From the NCBI GenBank assembly GCA_002786065.1, contig NHNY01000001.1, positions 558,001-622,000 of the forward strand: a DNA stretch of 64,000 nucleotides. Direction: 5' to 3'. The stretch comes from Microcyclospora pomicola (taxonomy: Eukaryota; Ascomycota; Dothideomycetes; Capnodiales). A model generated the notes under the pieces. The model did no database searches, was not told the DNA's origin, and was given only the letters and a program-made list of their open reading frames with translations. Position numbers and translations under genes: made by a program. Position 1 is the first letter of the stretch. Each line of letters starts with the position of its first letter. Of this stretch, positions 1 through 11,220 are shown in pieces.

Positions 1-1490
1 TGGTCGTCGTACAGGATCAAATGCCGTAGTCCATTGCAAGTGGAAAGTGACCATATTTTCCCGCGATAAGGAGATCTAGGTCACCGAGCATGTCGAGCTC
101 TGGTCAAACAGTGCGTGCAATCTGTAGTCCTTGAACAGCGTTTCAAGATGGTGCAGGAAACATGGTACGCAAGACCATCGTTCTTCTCAGTGCCCTGCGT
201 TTTCTTCAGCAACTACTGCCGCACGGAGTCTCCTCCGCGCCATGACGAAGTTGTCTTGCCAGATCCATGCTCACAAATGTATGGCGCTGTGTGGTGTTTA
301 CTAAGGCTTGCTGCAAGGCAAATAACAGCTTCGCAACTTGCACCAAGGACTCTTCTGCTGCTCAGAGTGAGCCATTGTATGTGCGTGAGCTGCAACCACG
401 ACAAGACAGTCGAATAGGCTGCCTCAGCCTGTACATCGGCGCCATGCGCCGCCTCCACGATGTCTTGGCTGACCTCGGCACATCCCCCGCGGTGCATGTA
501 CCTGAGAGAGTTGTACCTCACTGTCGTAGGAACCTAAGCTTTCGATGTCAATCCTGTATGGCTCGAACCAGCCAGACTCGCAGGGTGACGATGGGGAGGG
601 GGTCGTGATGTGATTGGCTCTGCGACAAAGGATCAGCGATTAACGACACCTCTTGGGTGAACATTGCATAACACACGATGTGACCATATCGATGGAGTCT
701 CACCACCACGACGAGTCTCGCCGATCACTAACACGGTGCTGGTAGAGTAGATCATGCTGTGGCTGCGCTGATCACAGTAGTGGTCCCAAAGGATATGGAT
801 TTCCGGCGTTTCACCACCGTGTCTACATATTGCTTTTATCGATCACAGATCTTTGCATCTGCACGATCTCATCGAGGCAGATCCTAGGACGACAGCACAC
901 TGGACTTCTTACCATCTCTAGCTGGGTCACCATGTTGACAACAACACCAAAGGCGCATTCGGTACTTCGAGATGGTACTATGTTGAGTCTCAACGGCCAT
1001 GATGCTTGCAGTCAGTAGACTGCATCCTCCACTACTTTTGATGGCTTGCAGCTCTATATGATCTGCATCTACCGCATGGTATCGCGCTGCTCGTAGCAGA
1101 TACATGTAGCTGCACAATCCAGGATCGACATGCCGTTCGATGGCCTATCGGGGGACAGGTTCGACATCTGCCGTCTGGTAGTATCAGGCCTGATGCATGC
1201 AGCTCGAATAAGTCATGTCGCAGAGATACCTGCACTGCATTTGAGTTCTATGGACCAGCAACTCAAGCGCCACTGGCATCACTCTCTACATTAATCGCCG
1301 ATGATCTTGCACCAACGGTACAATACCCCGTGGCTGTTACTATGATGGTAAAGGACGTGTGAGTGACGTTGACCACCGCTCCACTCTACGGTAGCACGAC
1401 CGACTATATGAACGAGGAAGTGCCTGTCAGATCCCCCACTATCTTCAACATCGGTACAGGCTCTCATACTTCCGAATCCCATAGTCTTCC
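1..1490. other. gene-poor left edge
   Basis: No open frame here shows a recognisable domain. The frames of 60-113 codons overlap on both strands and look like chance. No tRNA box pair, simple repeat or transposon end was seen. It probably includes the promoter of the hydrolase gene that follows. Confidence 0.5.
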
Positions 1491-2917
1491 ATGAACACCA
1501 TGACTCCTTTATCACTACGTGTTATTTTCCTCCTGTCCGCAGGCTGGGCTGCCGCCACACCAGCTTCCAGATGTATGGAAGTTGCGTTCACTGTCTCCGG
1601 CTCCGCCATGAACCGGAACATTACTGGGCTGTCTTTGGTACTGGGCTGTCTTTGGTACTGGGCTGTCTTTGGATCCAGACTCCCTCCTTCTAGCCCTACA
1701 GGCTGACACGTTCCCTCGAATCCTGGTCTCAGGCCCTCAGACGCTTGCAGGATCGTACTGTGCTCCAACCGTTCAGAATGAGAATCACGACAAGCTGCAG
1801 GTGTTGTTCCATGGCATCACTGGCAATCGGGATTACTGGTCAGCCTTAGGCGGCACGTCGCTGGGCTTCGCTTCTTATCAACCCGCAAAATACTCTTGGG
1901 TCGACTACATGAATGCCCAGGGTTATCCGACACTTGCGATGGACCGACTGGGCGCCGGTAAGTCCAGCCACCCGGATCCTGTCCTGGTTGTGCAAGGGCC
2001 CTATGAGTGAGTCCAGCGCAGTTCGAGTTCTTCTTCTACCTCTGACAACTTATGCTCGGCACCAGGGATGCTCTGCATCATGACTTGGTCACCCAGATCA
2101 AAGCTGGAAGTACAGGTCAGCTTCCGCGATCCTACTCGAAGCTCACATATGTCGGCCACTCGTACGGCTCCGAGCTTGGTTCCACGTCCGCCCAGAAGTT
2201 TCCGGACGACTTTGCAGCATACCTCCTCACCGGTACATAGATAGAATTTCCATGTCTAACGCCGATGACTTACTAATCTGAGCACCACAGGATTCACGAA
2301 AAGTGTTCGACCCTCTCTGCCCGGCGTTTCCCTGCAGAGTCCTCTTCCTGCTGCCGTCGTAAGCCCGGCGAGATTCGGTACTCTTGCCCCGGGTTTCTTG
2401 ACTGCTCCGGTCGAAGCTACTCACACCGACTCATTCTTCGGATCTCCGGCACAGGTCGATTTTGATCCCGGCGCATCGCATCAGTTCTTCACGACAGAAG
2501 ATGTCGTCAGCGTCGGCCAATTCGTCTCGACATACGCTGGACCAGTCGTCGCTCCTCAATATAGCGGTCGAGTGATGGTTTTGACTGGTGAGCAGGACCA
2601 GGCCTTTTGCGGTCCGGGCAGTCCGGTTCTTGATGCGTATGCCATTATGCAGATGGGAGACCTGTGCAACGCCACAATCTCCCAAGCTGTACCCTTCGTG
2701 ATCCAAGCAAAACTAATTGAGCTTCGTGACAGGTCCGGCTTCATGTGGTACATTGTTGAAAGACACCAGCAGCTTGTTTCCCGCGGCAGACTACAACTGG
2801 AAAAGCGTGAACCGAACAGGGCATGCACTTCAGCTGCATCTGAGCTCGCAGAAGGTGTTCAAGATCGCAGCCGAGTTCCTTGCGGGTACTAGCTTTGCTG
2901 GTGGACCACCGGCGTGA
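1491..2917 (+). CDS. secreted alpha/beta hydrolase, probably damaged
   Basis: Probable secreted serine hydrolase of the fungal alpha/beta-hydrolase fold; the substrate cannot be read from the sequence. The N-terminus (MNTMTPLSLRVIFLLSAGWAAA) looks like a signal peptide. An oxyanion-type LFHGITG stretch, the nucleophile elbow VGHSYGS, an LTGEQDQAFCG segment typical of the acid strand, and a late GHALQLH that could carry the catalytic His follow. Clear introns are 2007-2065 and 2233-2290. Two joints are unsettled. A 17-bp triplication (1622-1672) shifts frame between signal peptide and body unless an intron at about 1638-1701 removes it. Near 2689-2735 the C-terminal part moves to another frame, and the obvious splice pair (2689-2732) has the wrong phase. 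It is therefore either an unusually spliced gene or a decaying one. The family call is firm; integrity is doubtful. Confidence 0.75.
1622..1672 (+). repeat. 17-bp unit, three perfect tandem copies
   Basis: The unit TACTGGGCTGTCTTTGG occurs three times without mismatch, just after the signal-peptide codons of the hydrolase. Two extra units add 34 bp, which is not a multiple of three, so copy number sets the downstream frame. Confidence 0.95.
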
Positions 2918-3152
2918 GAAGGTCCATGGTCTTGGATTAGCACCCACTGACCAGACTTGCACGCGAGCTTTAAACATCACACGGCTATCTCAAGCTGTCA
3001 TTAGGCAAAGACGTTTCTAGACCACGAGTATATTCCAGGGTACTTTGGCAGAACACGAATGCATTTGATGGTCATGTCACGGTTTCGCAACATTTCTGTA
3101 GACCAAAAAGCACTGCGTTTCCAAACATATCATCGATGTATTGCAATTACCT

Positions 3153-4525
3153 TCAGATTATGCCGGCTTTTCGCACAAACCAAGAGCACCCGCCCACAGC
3201 AGCCGTCGTACCAGCGAAGATTATGATCCGCGCATACTCAGTCTCATACGCGGAGGCTATGCCATTGCGGCGGACAGGCCCACTTAGCAGTAGAGCCTCG
3301 CTTAACGGTCCAGAAATGATGGACCCGATTCCTCGACCAGCAGCCAAGAGACCGAAGACTAGATTTGCGTCAGTTCCTTCGTGCTGTTTCTGAATCTCTT
3401 TGATGATGCCTCCCCAGTTCGTTGAATATGCCGACGCCGTGAGGCCATACAGCGCGCTGAAGATGAACAGCGGAGCTATCGAAACGGAGAAACCCAGAGC
3501 GACGAAAACTGAACAAGCGGCTAGAGCACTGACTATGGACGTCACAGCTGTCACGTCGAAGCGATCGACCAGAGCGCCAACAGCCACGCAGCCGATGATG
3601 AGTCCGGCATTGACAAGCAATACCGTCAGGGAGCCAAGGGTCGAGCTGAGCCCGATCGCCTGAGCGAGGGACGGAAGATAGTTCAGCGGCAGGAAATATC
3701 CGAGTGCTTGCACAACGTTGAAAAGCTGTAAGATCCAGAAGAGCCGATGCCGGAGGAAAGAGGTGTCGACGGGCGGAGCAATGCGAGCTCCTGAGATGGG
3801 GAGGCGTGGTTTGAGTAGAAATGGGAGTGGTACGGACAGTCCTGTGATCATCGCGGCCACGATCCGCAATGTCTGTTCTGTGTTAGTATGATGCGAAGAG
3901 TTTGATCCTGTTCGGTACTCACCCAGCGGAAACCGAGCCTGTTGAGCAATGCTTGGAGGACCAGTGGCATGACGGCACCGCCAACACCGTCTCCTGCAAT
4001 AGCTATACCAATAGCAAGACCCCTTTTGCGCACAAACCATTCATTCAAGTAGCTCAGATTCGGCGTGACGAGGGCATTACCAGCAACCGCATAGACAAGT
4101 CCTTGGCAAACCAGCAGTTGCGGGACTGTCTCCGCATAGCTTGCACCAATCAAACTGATCGCGATCGCAGGCAGACTCAAGCTGAGACTCCATTTCCGTG
4201 CTTGCGGCCACCTCTGGAACGCTGTAAGGAACAGCGGCATGGTCAAGTACATGATACCTGTTGCGGTCGTTCCAATTGCTGCGATGCCCGCCGGACGCCG
4301 GACGAACGGCTCATGAGTTACATAGTATTCTTGCAGAACACCAAATGATAGTGCGAATCCCCAGATCAAAGCATTACTAGAAAAGCTGCCGAAGAGTGCC
4401 ACCCAAGCTCTCAAACCTTCGTCTGTAGCTGGCAAGGCATGTTGCACGTTTGGCGGACTTTCCGTGTGCATACTCGACACATCATCCTCGTGTGACACGA
4501 TTCGATCGCGTTCAGTCAGCTCCAT
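3153..4525 (-). CDS. MFS transporter, monocarboxylate-permease type
   Basis: Plasma-membrane permease of the major facilitator superfamily, closest in feel to fungal monocarboxylate (MCT-like) permeases; the substrate is unknown. Two exons, 4525-3923 and 3872-3153, with a 50-nt intron (GTGAGT...AACAG) in phase 0, give about 440 residues. The hydrophilic N-terminal tail is followed by about 12 membrane segments. The first begins WVALFGSFSSNALIWGFALS, typical of the MCT group, and the N-terminal half ends at NRLGFRW. A long loop separates the two halves. An alternative start nine codons upstream (4552) is possible; MELTERD at 4525 is preferred because the short upstream extension has no recognisable feature. 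It diverges from the GT8 gene across a ~250-bp shared promoter. Confidence 0.88.
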
Positions 4526-4779
4526 GATGAATGTTGAAATACAGCTACGCACAATGCTCGATCAACATGGAGTTGTCTATAGCAGAAGTGAAGTCGAGTC
4601 AGAAAATCATAAATAGAACTTTGCTTTGACCTTCCGCCCTTCCAATTACTTATTTTGGCAAAGTCTGCCCGTCTCTCCGCGACGCCGCGGCGAACAGCGC
4701 CGGAATCTCCTGTCGACCTATCTGCTACTATGAATATGGCGAAGTGTCTTGCACTGTGTTGATCTTATTGGAGATCACG

Positions 4780-5985
4780 ATGGCAGGAGTTCCAGCATTG
4801 AAGCTGCTGATCATCTTGAGTGTCGCTGGAGTTGTCTTGCTTTTCCTGCTGCCATCGTCGTCGCTGCTTGCGCAGTCGCACGAATTCATCAACGGCCTCC
4901 AGCAACATACACAACATTGGCACGACAGTGAGCCGGCTACCACGGTCGTTCCAGACGTGAGCCCAACAGAGGTAGCTGAGGATCAAGCGGAAGATGATGT
5001 GGCGGCCATCGACACCACAGCTCCGGTGAACAGTACGGCGTTCGACTTCAGCAAGTGGTACTTCCAGACAGATATCCCATATGCACTACCGCAGTTCGAT
5101 GTCTCGACTTTACGCGAAGTACCGCCACAAAACTACAAGGGTCCTGGTCATGAAACCTTCGCAACTTATTATGCCAGTCGCAACAGCTCGATGGAAGATC
5201 CTTACTTCATAGCCGCGCAGCAGATCGTGTATCGACTCCTCTGGGATCCTCGATCGAAGACCGAGAAGTATCCCGTCACAGTTTTCGTCGCCCCTTTCAT
5301 CTCGGAGGAGCAACGAAGTTACTTTGCCGCTGCGGGCGCCGTCGTGCGCGAACTGCCCCTCGTGGAATTCAACCCGGAAGTCGCCGCGGACAAGCATATC
5401 TCCGGAAGGCTGGTGGACATGTTCTCGAAGCTGGAGTTCTGGAACCAGACCGAGTTCAGTCGCATCGCCTACCTCGACTCCGACGCCTTCCCGCTGGTCA
5501 ACCTCGACCAACTGTTCGAGCTCGCGCCACTGCGCCGCTGTAACGAGGACTTGCTTCCCGTGGCATCACTCGATCTGTCGGAGACGTGCAACTACGTGCT
5601 CGCCGGGCACATGGAAAACCCACGGACTGTCAACGCCGGCGTCTTGGTTTTGAAGCCGGACGCGGGGATGCACGAGCTCCTGCTGCGCGAGTACCACAGC
5701 ACGACCGATTTCGATCCCGGCTTCGTCGAGCAGGCGTTCTTGAGCTATTTCTTCCGGAGCGAGGGACCGTTCCCGCCCTCGCCGATCGGTGAAGAGTACA
5801 ACAGCAATCCCGACAGGCGCGAGAAGGGCCTCGATGTCTTCATCTTACATACCAAGATCTGGGCTTACTTCTTCGGTGAGACGCACTGGGCGGCTCATAT
5901 CTTTAATGACACTTGGCTAGATATGCTGCGCATGTACGAGGACGACGGCTTCGCGGATCTTCGGTCTCATATGATCGATGTGTAG
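4780..5985 (+). CDS. glycosyltransferase family 8, type II membrane protein
   Basis: Golgi/ER-type glycosyltransferase of the GT8 (glycogenin/galactinol synthase-like) family; donor and acceptor are unknown. The single exon encodes about 401 residues. A short N-terminus is followed by one hydrophobic anchor (residues ~6-26), a stem, then the catalytic domain. IAYLDSDAFPLVNLDQLFEL holds the metal-binding DxD motif (DSD, about residue 234), and FNAGVLVLKP-like spacing is met by TVNAGVLVLKP. Near the end a HTKIWAY segment sits where GT8 enzymes have their second metal-binding His. The start at MAGVPALK places the anchor correctly; an upstream in-frame start at 4744 would add 12 residues. Several NxS/T sites are present. 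No introns are needed. Confidence 0.85.
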   Translation: MAGVPALKLLIILSVAGVVLLFLLPSSSLLAQSHEFINGLQQHTQHWHDSEPATTVVPDVSPTEVAEDQAEDDVAAIDTTAPVNSTAFDFSKWYFQTDIPYALPQFDVSTLREVPPQNYKGPGHETFATYYASRNSSMEDPYFIAAQQIVYRLLWDPRSKTEKYPVTVFVAPFISEEQRSYFAAAGAVVRELPLVEFNPEVAADKHISGRLVDMFSKLEFWNQTEFSRIAYLDSDAFPLVNLDQLFELAPLRRCNEDLLPVASLDLSETCNYVLAGHMENPRTVNAGVLVLKPDAGMHELLLREYHSTTDFDPGFVEQAFLSYFFRSEGPFPPSPIGEEYNSNPDRREKGLDVFILHTKIWAYFFGETHWAAHIFNDTWLDMLRMYEDDGFADLRSHMIDV

Positions 5986-6295
5986 TTATGTATAGATGGT
6001 ACCACTCTAGAGGCGTTCACCTTGTACACATACTCAATGTCATGATGGGTTTGGCCGGGTCCACCTTCCATGGCGTTATCCAGAATGACAACATAACGCA
6101 TCTCAATTGATCTAATCATTACATTCACTGAGAATACCTGCATATTCAGATTCTATCAAGCATCGTTTGTATCGCGTCGCACCGTGCCTGCCCGTCAGCT
6201 ATGTATACACCATTTTCGCCAACTCTGCTAACCAGTACTCATATCGAACATATCATGACACATGTAGCAGCTGAGGAAATCCTTGCACTACAGAT
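5986..6295. other. convergent intergenic spacer
   Basis: 3' flanks of the GT8 gene and the DHA1 transporter gene, which face each other. No gene or strong repeat was seen. Confidence 0.6.
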
Positions 6296-7960
6296 CTATC
6301 TCGCCGCAAACTTGCTTCTTGCCCTGAGTGCTGGTCCTTTCCAGTATAGCACAAACATACCAACGATGCCGAATGTGCTGATAGCCGCCAAAATGCTGCA
6401 ACCCGCCAGCACGCCCAGCTTCTCGTAGAAAGGTACGCCGACGTGGACGGCGCCGGCGGCGAGAACACTTCGGCAAGCGTCGTTGGAGGCGAAAAGACTT
6501 GCCGCGTATTGAGGATAACTTTTCAGCATGTAGATACTCAGGCATTGCAGCACAATGTAGACCGCGCCAGAATACATGGCGATACCACTCATGCCAACCA
6601 GCCAGTGTGTTGTGCCGTTGCTAGCGAATGCGAAAATGCAAATGCCGATCGGGATCAGGCAGACCGCGACCAGGGCAGGTTTCAGTCGTTCCTCTTGCTG
6701 GACGAGTCCTTTCTTGGCGATTGGATTAGAAACGTAGTAGACGTACGTGAAGTATGATCCAGCCCCCACGGCGCACCCGAACATGATGCAAGAACAAGCG
6801 ATCGATACCTGTGTCAAGGTGAAACCGTACTTAAAGATGTAGGTGATTGGTAACGCATCGAAGAACGTGTAGTATGTTGCATAGCAGAAGCTGGTGTAGA
6901 GATTGACAAACGTGACGGCCGGATCGAGCGCGCTGATCTCTATAGGCTTGATCAAGGAGTCTTTGAGTGTTGCCCAGATGCTGTCGTGTTGTGCTGCCAA
7001 CTGATGGTTTGTGGAGGGACGATCGCCTCCGTCAGACACTCGCGAATAGCTGCCAGCACGATACAGGATCTTAGGCAAGTAAGTCTCCGGCAAGAGCACA
7101 AGCAGTATGCAGGCTGGCACTGATAAACATGCAATGAACCACATGGGAAATTGCCAGCCATGGACCTCGGTGGCTTTCGCCGCAATCGCCGGTCCTAGCG
7201 CTGGGCCGGCATAGGCAAAAGCAATCCAGATTCCAAGCGCATAGGGTAGATCTTGTTCATCGAATATGTCGTGCATCGACGCGCCACCGTTTGCGAGACA
7301 AGGCGAGCCAAGGAAGGCCTGTAGAAAACGCAGAAACAAGAACCCGGACAGGCTTCGAAGCGCGGTCATCGCTGTACCAAATGATACGAGCACAAATGCT
7401 ACCATGGTGAATATGTAGACCGGACTTCGACCAATCCAGCGAACTTCTGTGAGTGGCGCCCAGAGAAGTGGCCCAAGACCATCTGTCAGTCATTGCTGGT
7501 CAGTCTTGATCTGGACGGCCCACCAAAGGTACACACTTACATCCAAGGACGTATAAAGACAGACCGAGCAGAGCATGCTCTTGGCTGATACCATATCGGC
7601 CCATAGCGCCTGGCACCGAACCGATGAAGATTGACGACCCCGAATAGAAGACAGAGCTAAGATCAATCAGCATTGTATTGCATTAAAATACCATTTTGAT
7701 CCTTACGTGTAAATTGCAATGGTGAACGCAACAAACATCTTCTTCCGTCTTGGCCAGTTGTGGGGATCCAGATCAACCTCAGTAGTATCGAACGAGCGTA
7801 AACGGCTCGTCGATCCAGTCTCGTCCAAGTCATTCCCCAGCAGAGATGCGAGCGAGCTGGCATCTGATTCGGAGTTCCTCGGGCCATGCTCAAACGCAGC
7901 TTCGACATCGCCATTGCTCAGCGAGTGCCGCAGAGGCTGCTCGAACGATGATTTACTCAT
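6296..7960 (-). CDS. MFS transporter, DHA1 (polyamine/drug) type
   Basis: Proton antiporter of the DHA1 branch (Tpo1/polyamine and multidrug type) of the major facilitator superfamily. Three exons, 7960-7707, 7656-7541 and 7482-6296, with introns of 50 and 58 nt, give about 518 residues. The frame is continuous through both joints. LDPHNWP before the first membrane span is the usual DHA1 lead-in. YVLGYGLGPLLWAPLTE followed by a GRSPVY stretch matches the family motif around TM2-3, and the tail VLYWKGPALRARSKFA is typical. The start MSKSSFEQ is chosen because the longer frame upstream (to 8185) has no conserved content. The transporter at 59450-61554 belongs to the same subfamily. It shares a ~370-bp divergent promoter with the FKBP gene. 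Confidence 0.88.
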
Positions 7961-8328
7961 CTGCACGACAGCACGCTCGGCGCACAGCACGGCGTGAATG
8001 GCCGCCGGTGAATGATTCGATAAGGATAATATTAATGGTTGGTGCTGACGGACTCGACAACGTGGCTCGCGTGGACTCAGGTACAGTCGATCGGCGGCCC
8101 CTGAATAGCTACGGCGACCCCTCGGCGCTAGTCCGGTTGTGGCCAGCTCGCGAACAGCAACTTCGCCTGCAGAGACAGACGTCATGTCACCGCAGCTCTT
8201 TACTCCACCTGTCGCTTGCCCAGCTGTCCATTCATCTTCTGACCATGCTCCAGCAACGACTTCATCGTCCTCTTCGTACCATTTTCACACAACCTTTCAT
8301 CACACGTACCTTCGCCACTAAACACATC
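7961..8328. promoter_or_regulatory. divergent promoter, DHA1 transporter / FKBP
   Basis: Between two heads-out genes. It contains an ATG at 8245 in frame with the FKBP start at 8329, so its right 84 bp may be coding (see the FKBP entry). Confidence 0.5.
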
Positions 8329-8994
8329 ATGGGTGTCACCAAGCAATTGATCTCTCCCGGTAACGGCACCGACAAGCCTAAGCAAGGTGAGTTGCCCCTC
8401 GTAGCTGATACGCTTGCATTGGGTAGCATATGCCAGCATGAATGGTATCTGTGCCTGAGTTTGTGTCTCGCGAAAGCTGACCATCTTGCTCACCAGGTGA
8501 CAACATTACCATGGAGTACACTGGCAACCTCTACGACGCCAATGCTCCCAACAACAAGGGCAAACAGTAAGCTCCATAACAACGCCCATTGCTCCAGCTT
8601 GACGTTGATGCTAACTTCGCCTCCAAGGTTCGACAGCTCCGTTGGCCGTGGTGACTTCAACACCAGGATCGGCACCGGTCAGGTCATCAAGGGCTGGGAT
8701 GAGGGCATCCTTGAGACCGATGGAGGCATGACCCTCGGCGAGAAGGCCACTTTGACAATTTCCGGGTATGCCCTGGCCCGACGAAAAATCTCTGTTCAGC
8801 TATCGGAATTCAAAGCTGACTATCTGTAGGGATTACGCCTATGGCTCCCGCGGTTTCCCTGGTCTCATTCCCCCGAATGCAACCCTTGTCTTGTACGTAT
8901 TTGTCCGTTGCGATCTATTCAGGCATACTGTTCACGATACTAACTTCTGCACAGCGATGTCCAGCTCAAGGCCATCAACGGTAAGAAGGCTTAG
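8329..8994 (+). CDS. FKBP12-type peptidyl-prolyl isomerase
   Basis: FK506/rapamycin-binding prolyl cis-trans isomerase, a small folding enzyme usually cytosolic. Five exons (8329-8386, 8497-8566, 8628-8765, 8830-8892, 8955-8994) keep phase and give 122 residues, near the family's usual size. Active-site elements are present: YTGNLYD, FDSS, the [11 protein letters not shown] strand with its conserved Trp, and a DYAYG loop. The segment NAPNNKGK is a small insertion in the 40s region. An in-frame ATG at 8245 would add 28 residues (MLQQRLHRPLRTIFTQPFIT then RTFATKHI), rich in Arg and hydroxyl residues and free of acids, resembling a mitochondrial presequence. One gene may thus make cytosolic and mitochondrial forms. 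Confidence 0.93.
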
Positions 8995-9365
8995 GTCAAG
9001 GCATGACAGCCGTGCATAGGGACTAGGACTACTTGCTATCCATTGGCCTCCACCATGATGTAGAAGTAGTTTCGACCTGTAAAAATCAGGATTTCGTCCC
9101 ATATTTAGTGTCACTGTAGCGGTGACCAGTCTCGTAATCATGTTCGTTTACACCTTGAAACCATATCCGAGTAGATGGCAGATACACATCTTCGTACACC
9201 TGCTATCCGTTAAGCTTCTTGCACTTCATGATGTGCTGAAAAAAGTTCAGCTGTCAGATGCCCCGCGTCATCGCACGACGCGTCTGAGCTCCAAAAGTGC
9301 AACTCCAAATAATCTTGCGACATCACCAATCGTATAGATCTTACGTATGTCTTGATGCCAGTCCG
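8995..9365. other. intergenic spacer
   Basis: FKBP 3' flank and promoter of the Mgs1 gene. No gene or repeat was seen. Confidence 0.6.
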
Positions 9366-11174
9366 ATGGTCGCGTGCCCCATCTGTGACCAGCCCGTCAA
9401 GGAGATCAACATCAACCGGCACATCGACTCGCAATGTCAAGAATTCATCGACGAACCGACGCCTCCACCCACACAGTCCAATGGCGGTAGCAGCTGCATC
9501 AACAACAAGCCCAAGAAACCCGCGAACGCGTTCTTCACTCCGGCTGCAAAGCGGACGGTGAGCTTCCGCGACGATGTAGGCTCGTCGCCGCTCAATGGCG
9601 CGTTCGCGAGCACCCAGACGCCGTCCGCTGAACAGCGATCGCTCGCGCAAGCACCGCCGTCATCGACTGCGCCGGCAGTGACACATGGGGTCAAGAGAGC
9701 GTTAGATCAGGATGTCGACGATGAGACGCAGGAGAGAAGAGGAGAGGCATCAGCCACGGTGGTGACTGCGAAGAAGCATAAAAGAAGCAACGCGCCTCTC
9801 GCCGAGCGCATGCGGCCGCAAAGCCTCGACGAGGTTGCAGGACAAGAGCTCGTAGGACCAGACGGCGTGCTGCGCAACTTGATCGTGGCGGGGAGGGTGC
9901 CGTCCATGATCCTGTGGGGAGGACCAGGCACGGGCAAGACCACCATCGCACGCCTGATCGCGCAGACGGCCGGGACGAGATTCGTGGAGATCAACAGCAC
10001 ATCATCTGGGGTGGGAGAGGTCAAGAAGCTGTTTGCGGAAGCGAAGAATGAGCAGGGGTTGACGGGGAGAAAGACGATCATCTTCTGCGACGAGATACAT
10101 CGGTTCAGCAAGAGTCAGCAGGATGTGTTTCTGGGCCCCGTGGAGGATGGAAACGTGACATTAATAGGCGCGACTACGGAGAACCCGAGCTTCAAAATTG
10201 TAAATGCACTTCTCTCGAGATGCCGCACCTTCACACTCGCGAAGCTGGCGGATGACGATGTGTTGGGTATTCTGCAGAGAGCTTTGCATAAAGAAGTACC
10301 GGACTCGGCTCCCTCTGCCTCCAGCCCTACCGGTGCTGATAGCGACGTTGATACTCTGGATGTGCGGCGCACTAACAGGCATCTTTTGGTTGATCATGAC
10401 TATGCACTGCTACGCTATTTGTCTGCCTTCGCGGACGGAGACGCCAGAACGGCGTTGAACCTCCTTGAACTCGCCATTGATCTTTGCCAAAAGCCTTCCA
10501 CCACTGCTGAAGACATCAAGCGAAGCCTGACCCAGACTCTTGTCTACGACCGCGCGGGTGACCAGCACTACGACACCATCTCAGCATTCCACAAATCTGT
10601 GCGTGGGTCGCATGCAGATGCTGCGCTGTATTACCTGGCACGCATGCTGCAGTCGGGAGAGGACCCGCTGTACATCGCTCGGCGGATGGTGGTCATTGCA
10701 AGCGAGGATGTAGGATTAGCGGACAACGCGATGCTGTCCCTTGCTACTGCTACATACGCTGCGGCAGAGAAGATTGGTATGCCAGAGTGTCGTATTAATC
10801 TTGCTCATTGCGCGGTAGCTTTGGCTCAGGCTCCCAAGTCCGTCCGAGCGTACAGGGGACTCAATGCCGCATATAAAGCTCTCAGAGAGCCGGGTGTGGC
10901 AGGTTTACCTATACCCATCCACCTGCGAAATGCGCCGACAAAGTTGATGAAGGAGCTTGGATACGGCAAGGAATACAAGTACAACCCCGACTATGCCGAT
11001 GGTAGAGTGGTCCAACAGTATTTGCCTGAAAAGCTTGAGAGTCGCGAATTCCTGAGCTCAGCTGATCTGGGCGACGACATTGATCCTGAAGTTGCGGAAG
11101 TGGAGGAACAAACTCGTGCGGCTCAGATGGCTGAGGAGAACGGCGATCTATTGCTCAATCCTGATGGCGACTGA
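9366..11174 (+). CDS. MGS1: AAA+ ATPase, Mgs1/WRNIP1 (MgsA family)
   Basis: DNA-dependent ATPase of the MgsA/Mgs1/WRNIP1 family, which acts at stalled replication forks and binds ubiquitinated PCNA. The single exon encodes 602 residues. Residues 4-24 form a UBZ4 zinc finger (C4, C7, H19, C24) that binds ubiquitin. A low-complexity linker follows, then the AAA+ core: Walker A GGPGTGKTT (~residue 185), Walker B IIFCDEIHRF, sensor GATTENPSF and a likely arginine finger in SRCRTF. The C-terminal half is the MgsA-specific helical/tetramerisation domain (KSVRGSHADAALYYLARML, EDVGLAD). The start MVACPICD puts the zinc finger at the extreme N-terminus as in homologues; the frame upstream lacks an ATG. 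It ends only 46 bp from the convergent Zn2Cys6 gene. Confidence 0.95.
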   Translation: MVACPICDQPVKEININRHIDSQCQEFIDEPTPPPTQSNGGSSCINNKPKKPANAFFTPAAKRTVSFRDDVGSSPLNGAFASTQTPSAEQRSLAQAPPSSTAPAVTHGVKRALDQDVDDETQERRGEASATVVTAKKHKRSNAPLAERMRPQSLDEVAGQELVGPDGVLRNLIVAGRVPSMILWGGPGTGKTTIARLIAQTAGTRFVEINSTSSGVGEVKKLFAEAKNEQGLTGRKTIIFCDEIHRFSKSQQDVFLGPVEDGNVTLIGATTENPSFKIVNALLSRCRTFTLAKLADDDVLGILQRALHKEVPDSAPSASSPTGADSDVDTLDVRRTNRHLLVDHDYALLRYLSAFADGDARTALNLLELAIDLCQKPSTTAEDIKRSLTQTLVYDRAGDQHYDTISAFHKSVRGSHADAALYYLARMLQSGEDPLYIARRMVVIASEDVGLADNAMLSLATATYAAAEKIGMPECRINLAHCAVALAQAPKSVRAYRGLNAAYKALREPGVAGLPIPIHLRNAPTKLMKELGYGKEYKYNPDYADGRVVQQYLPEKLESREFLSSADLGDDIDPEVAEVEEQTRAAQMAEENGDLLLNPDGD

Positions 11175-11220
11175 TGTACAACATCTCCTCTGTACTTCAA
11201 CTCCCCGATAGAATGGCCTC

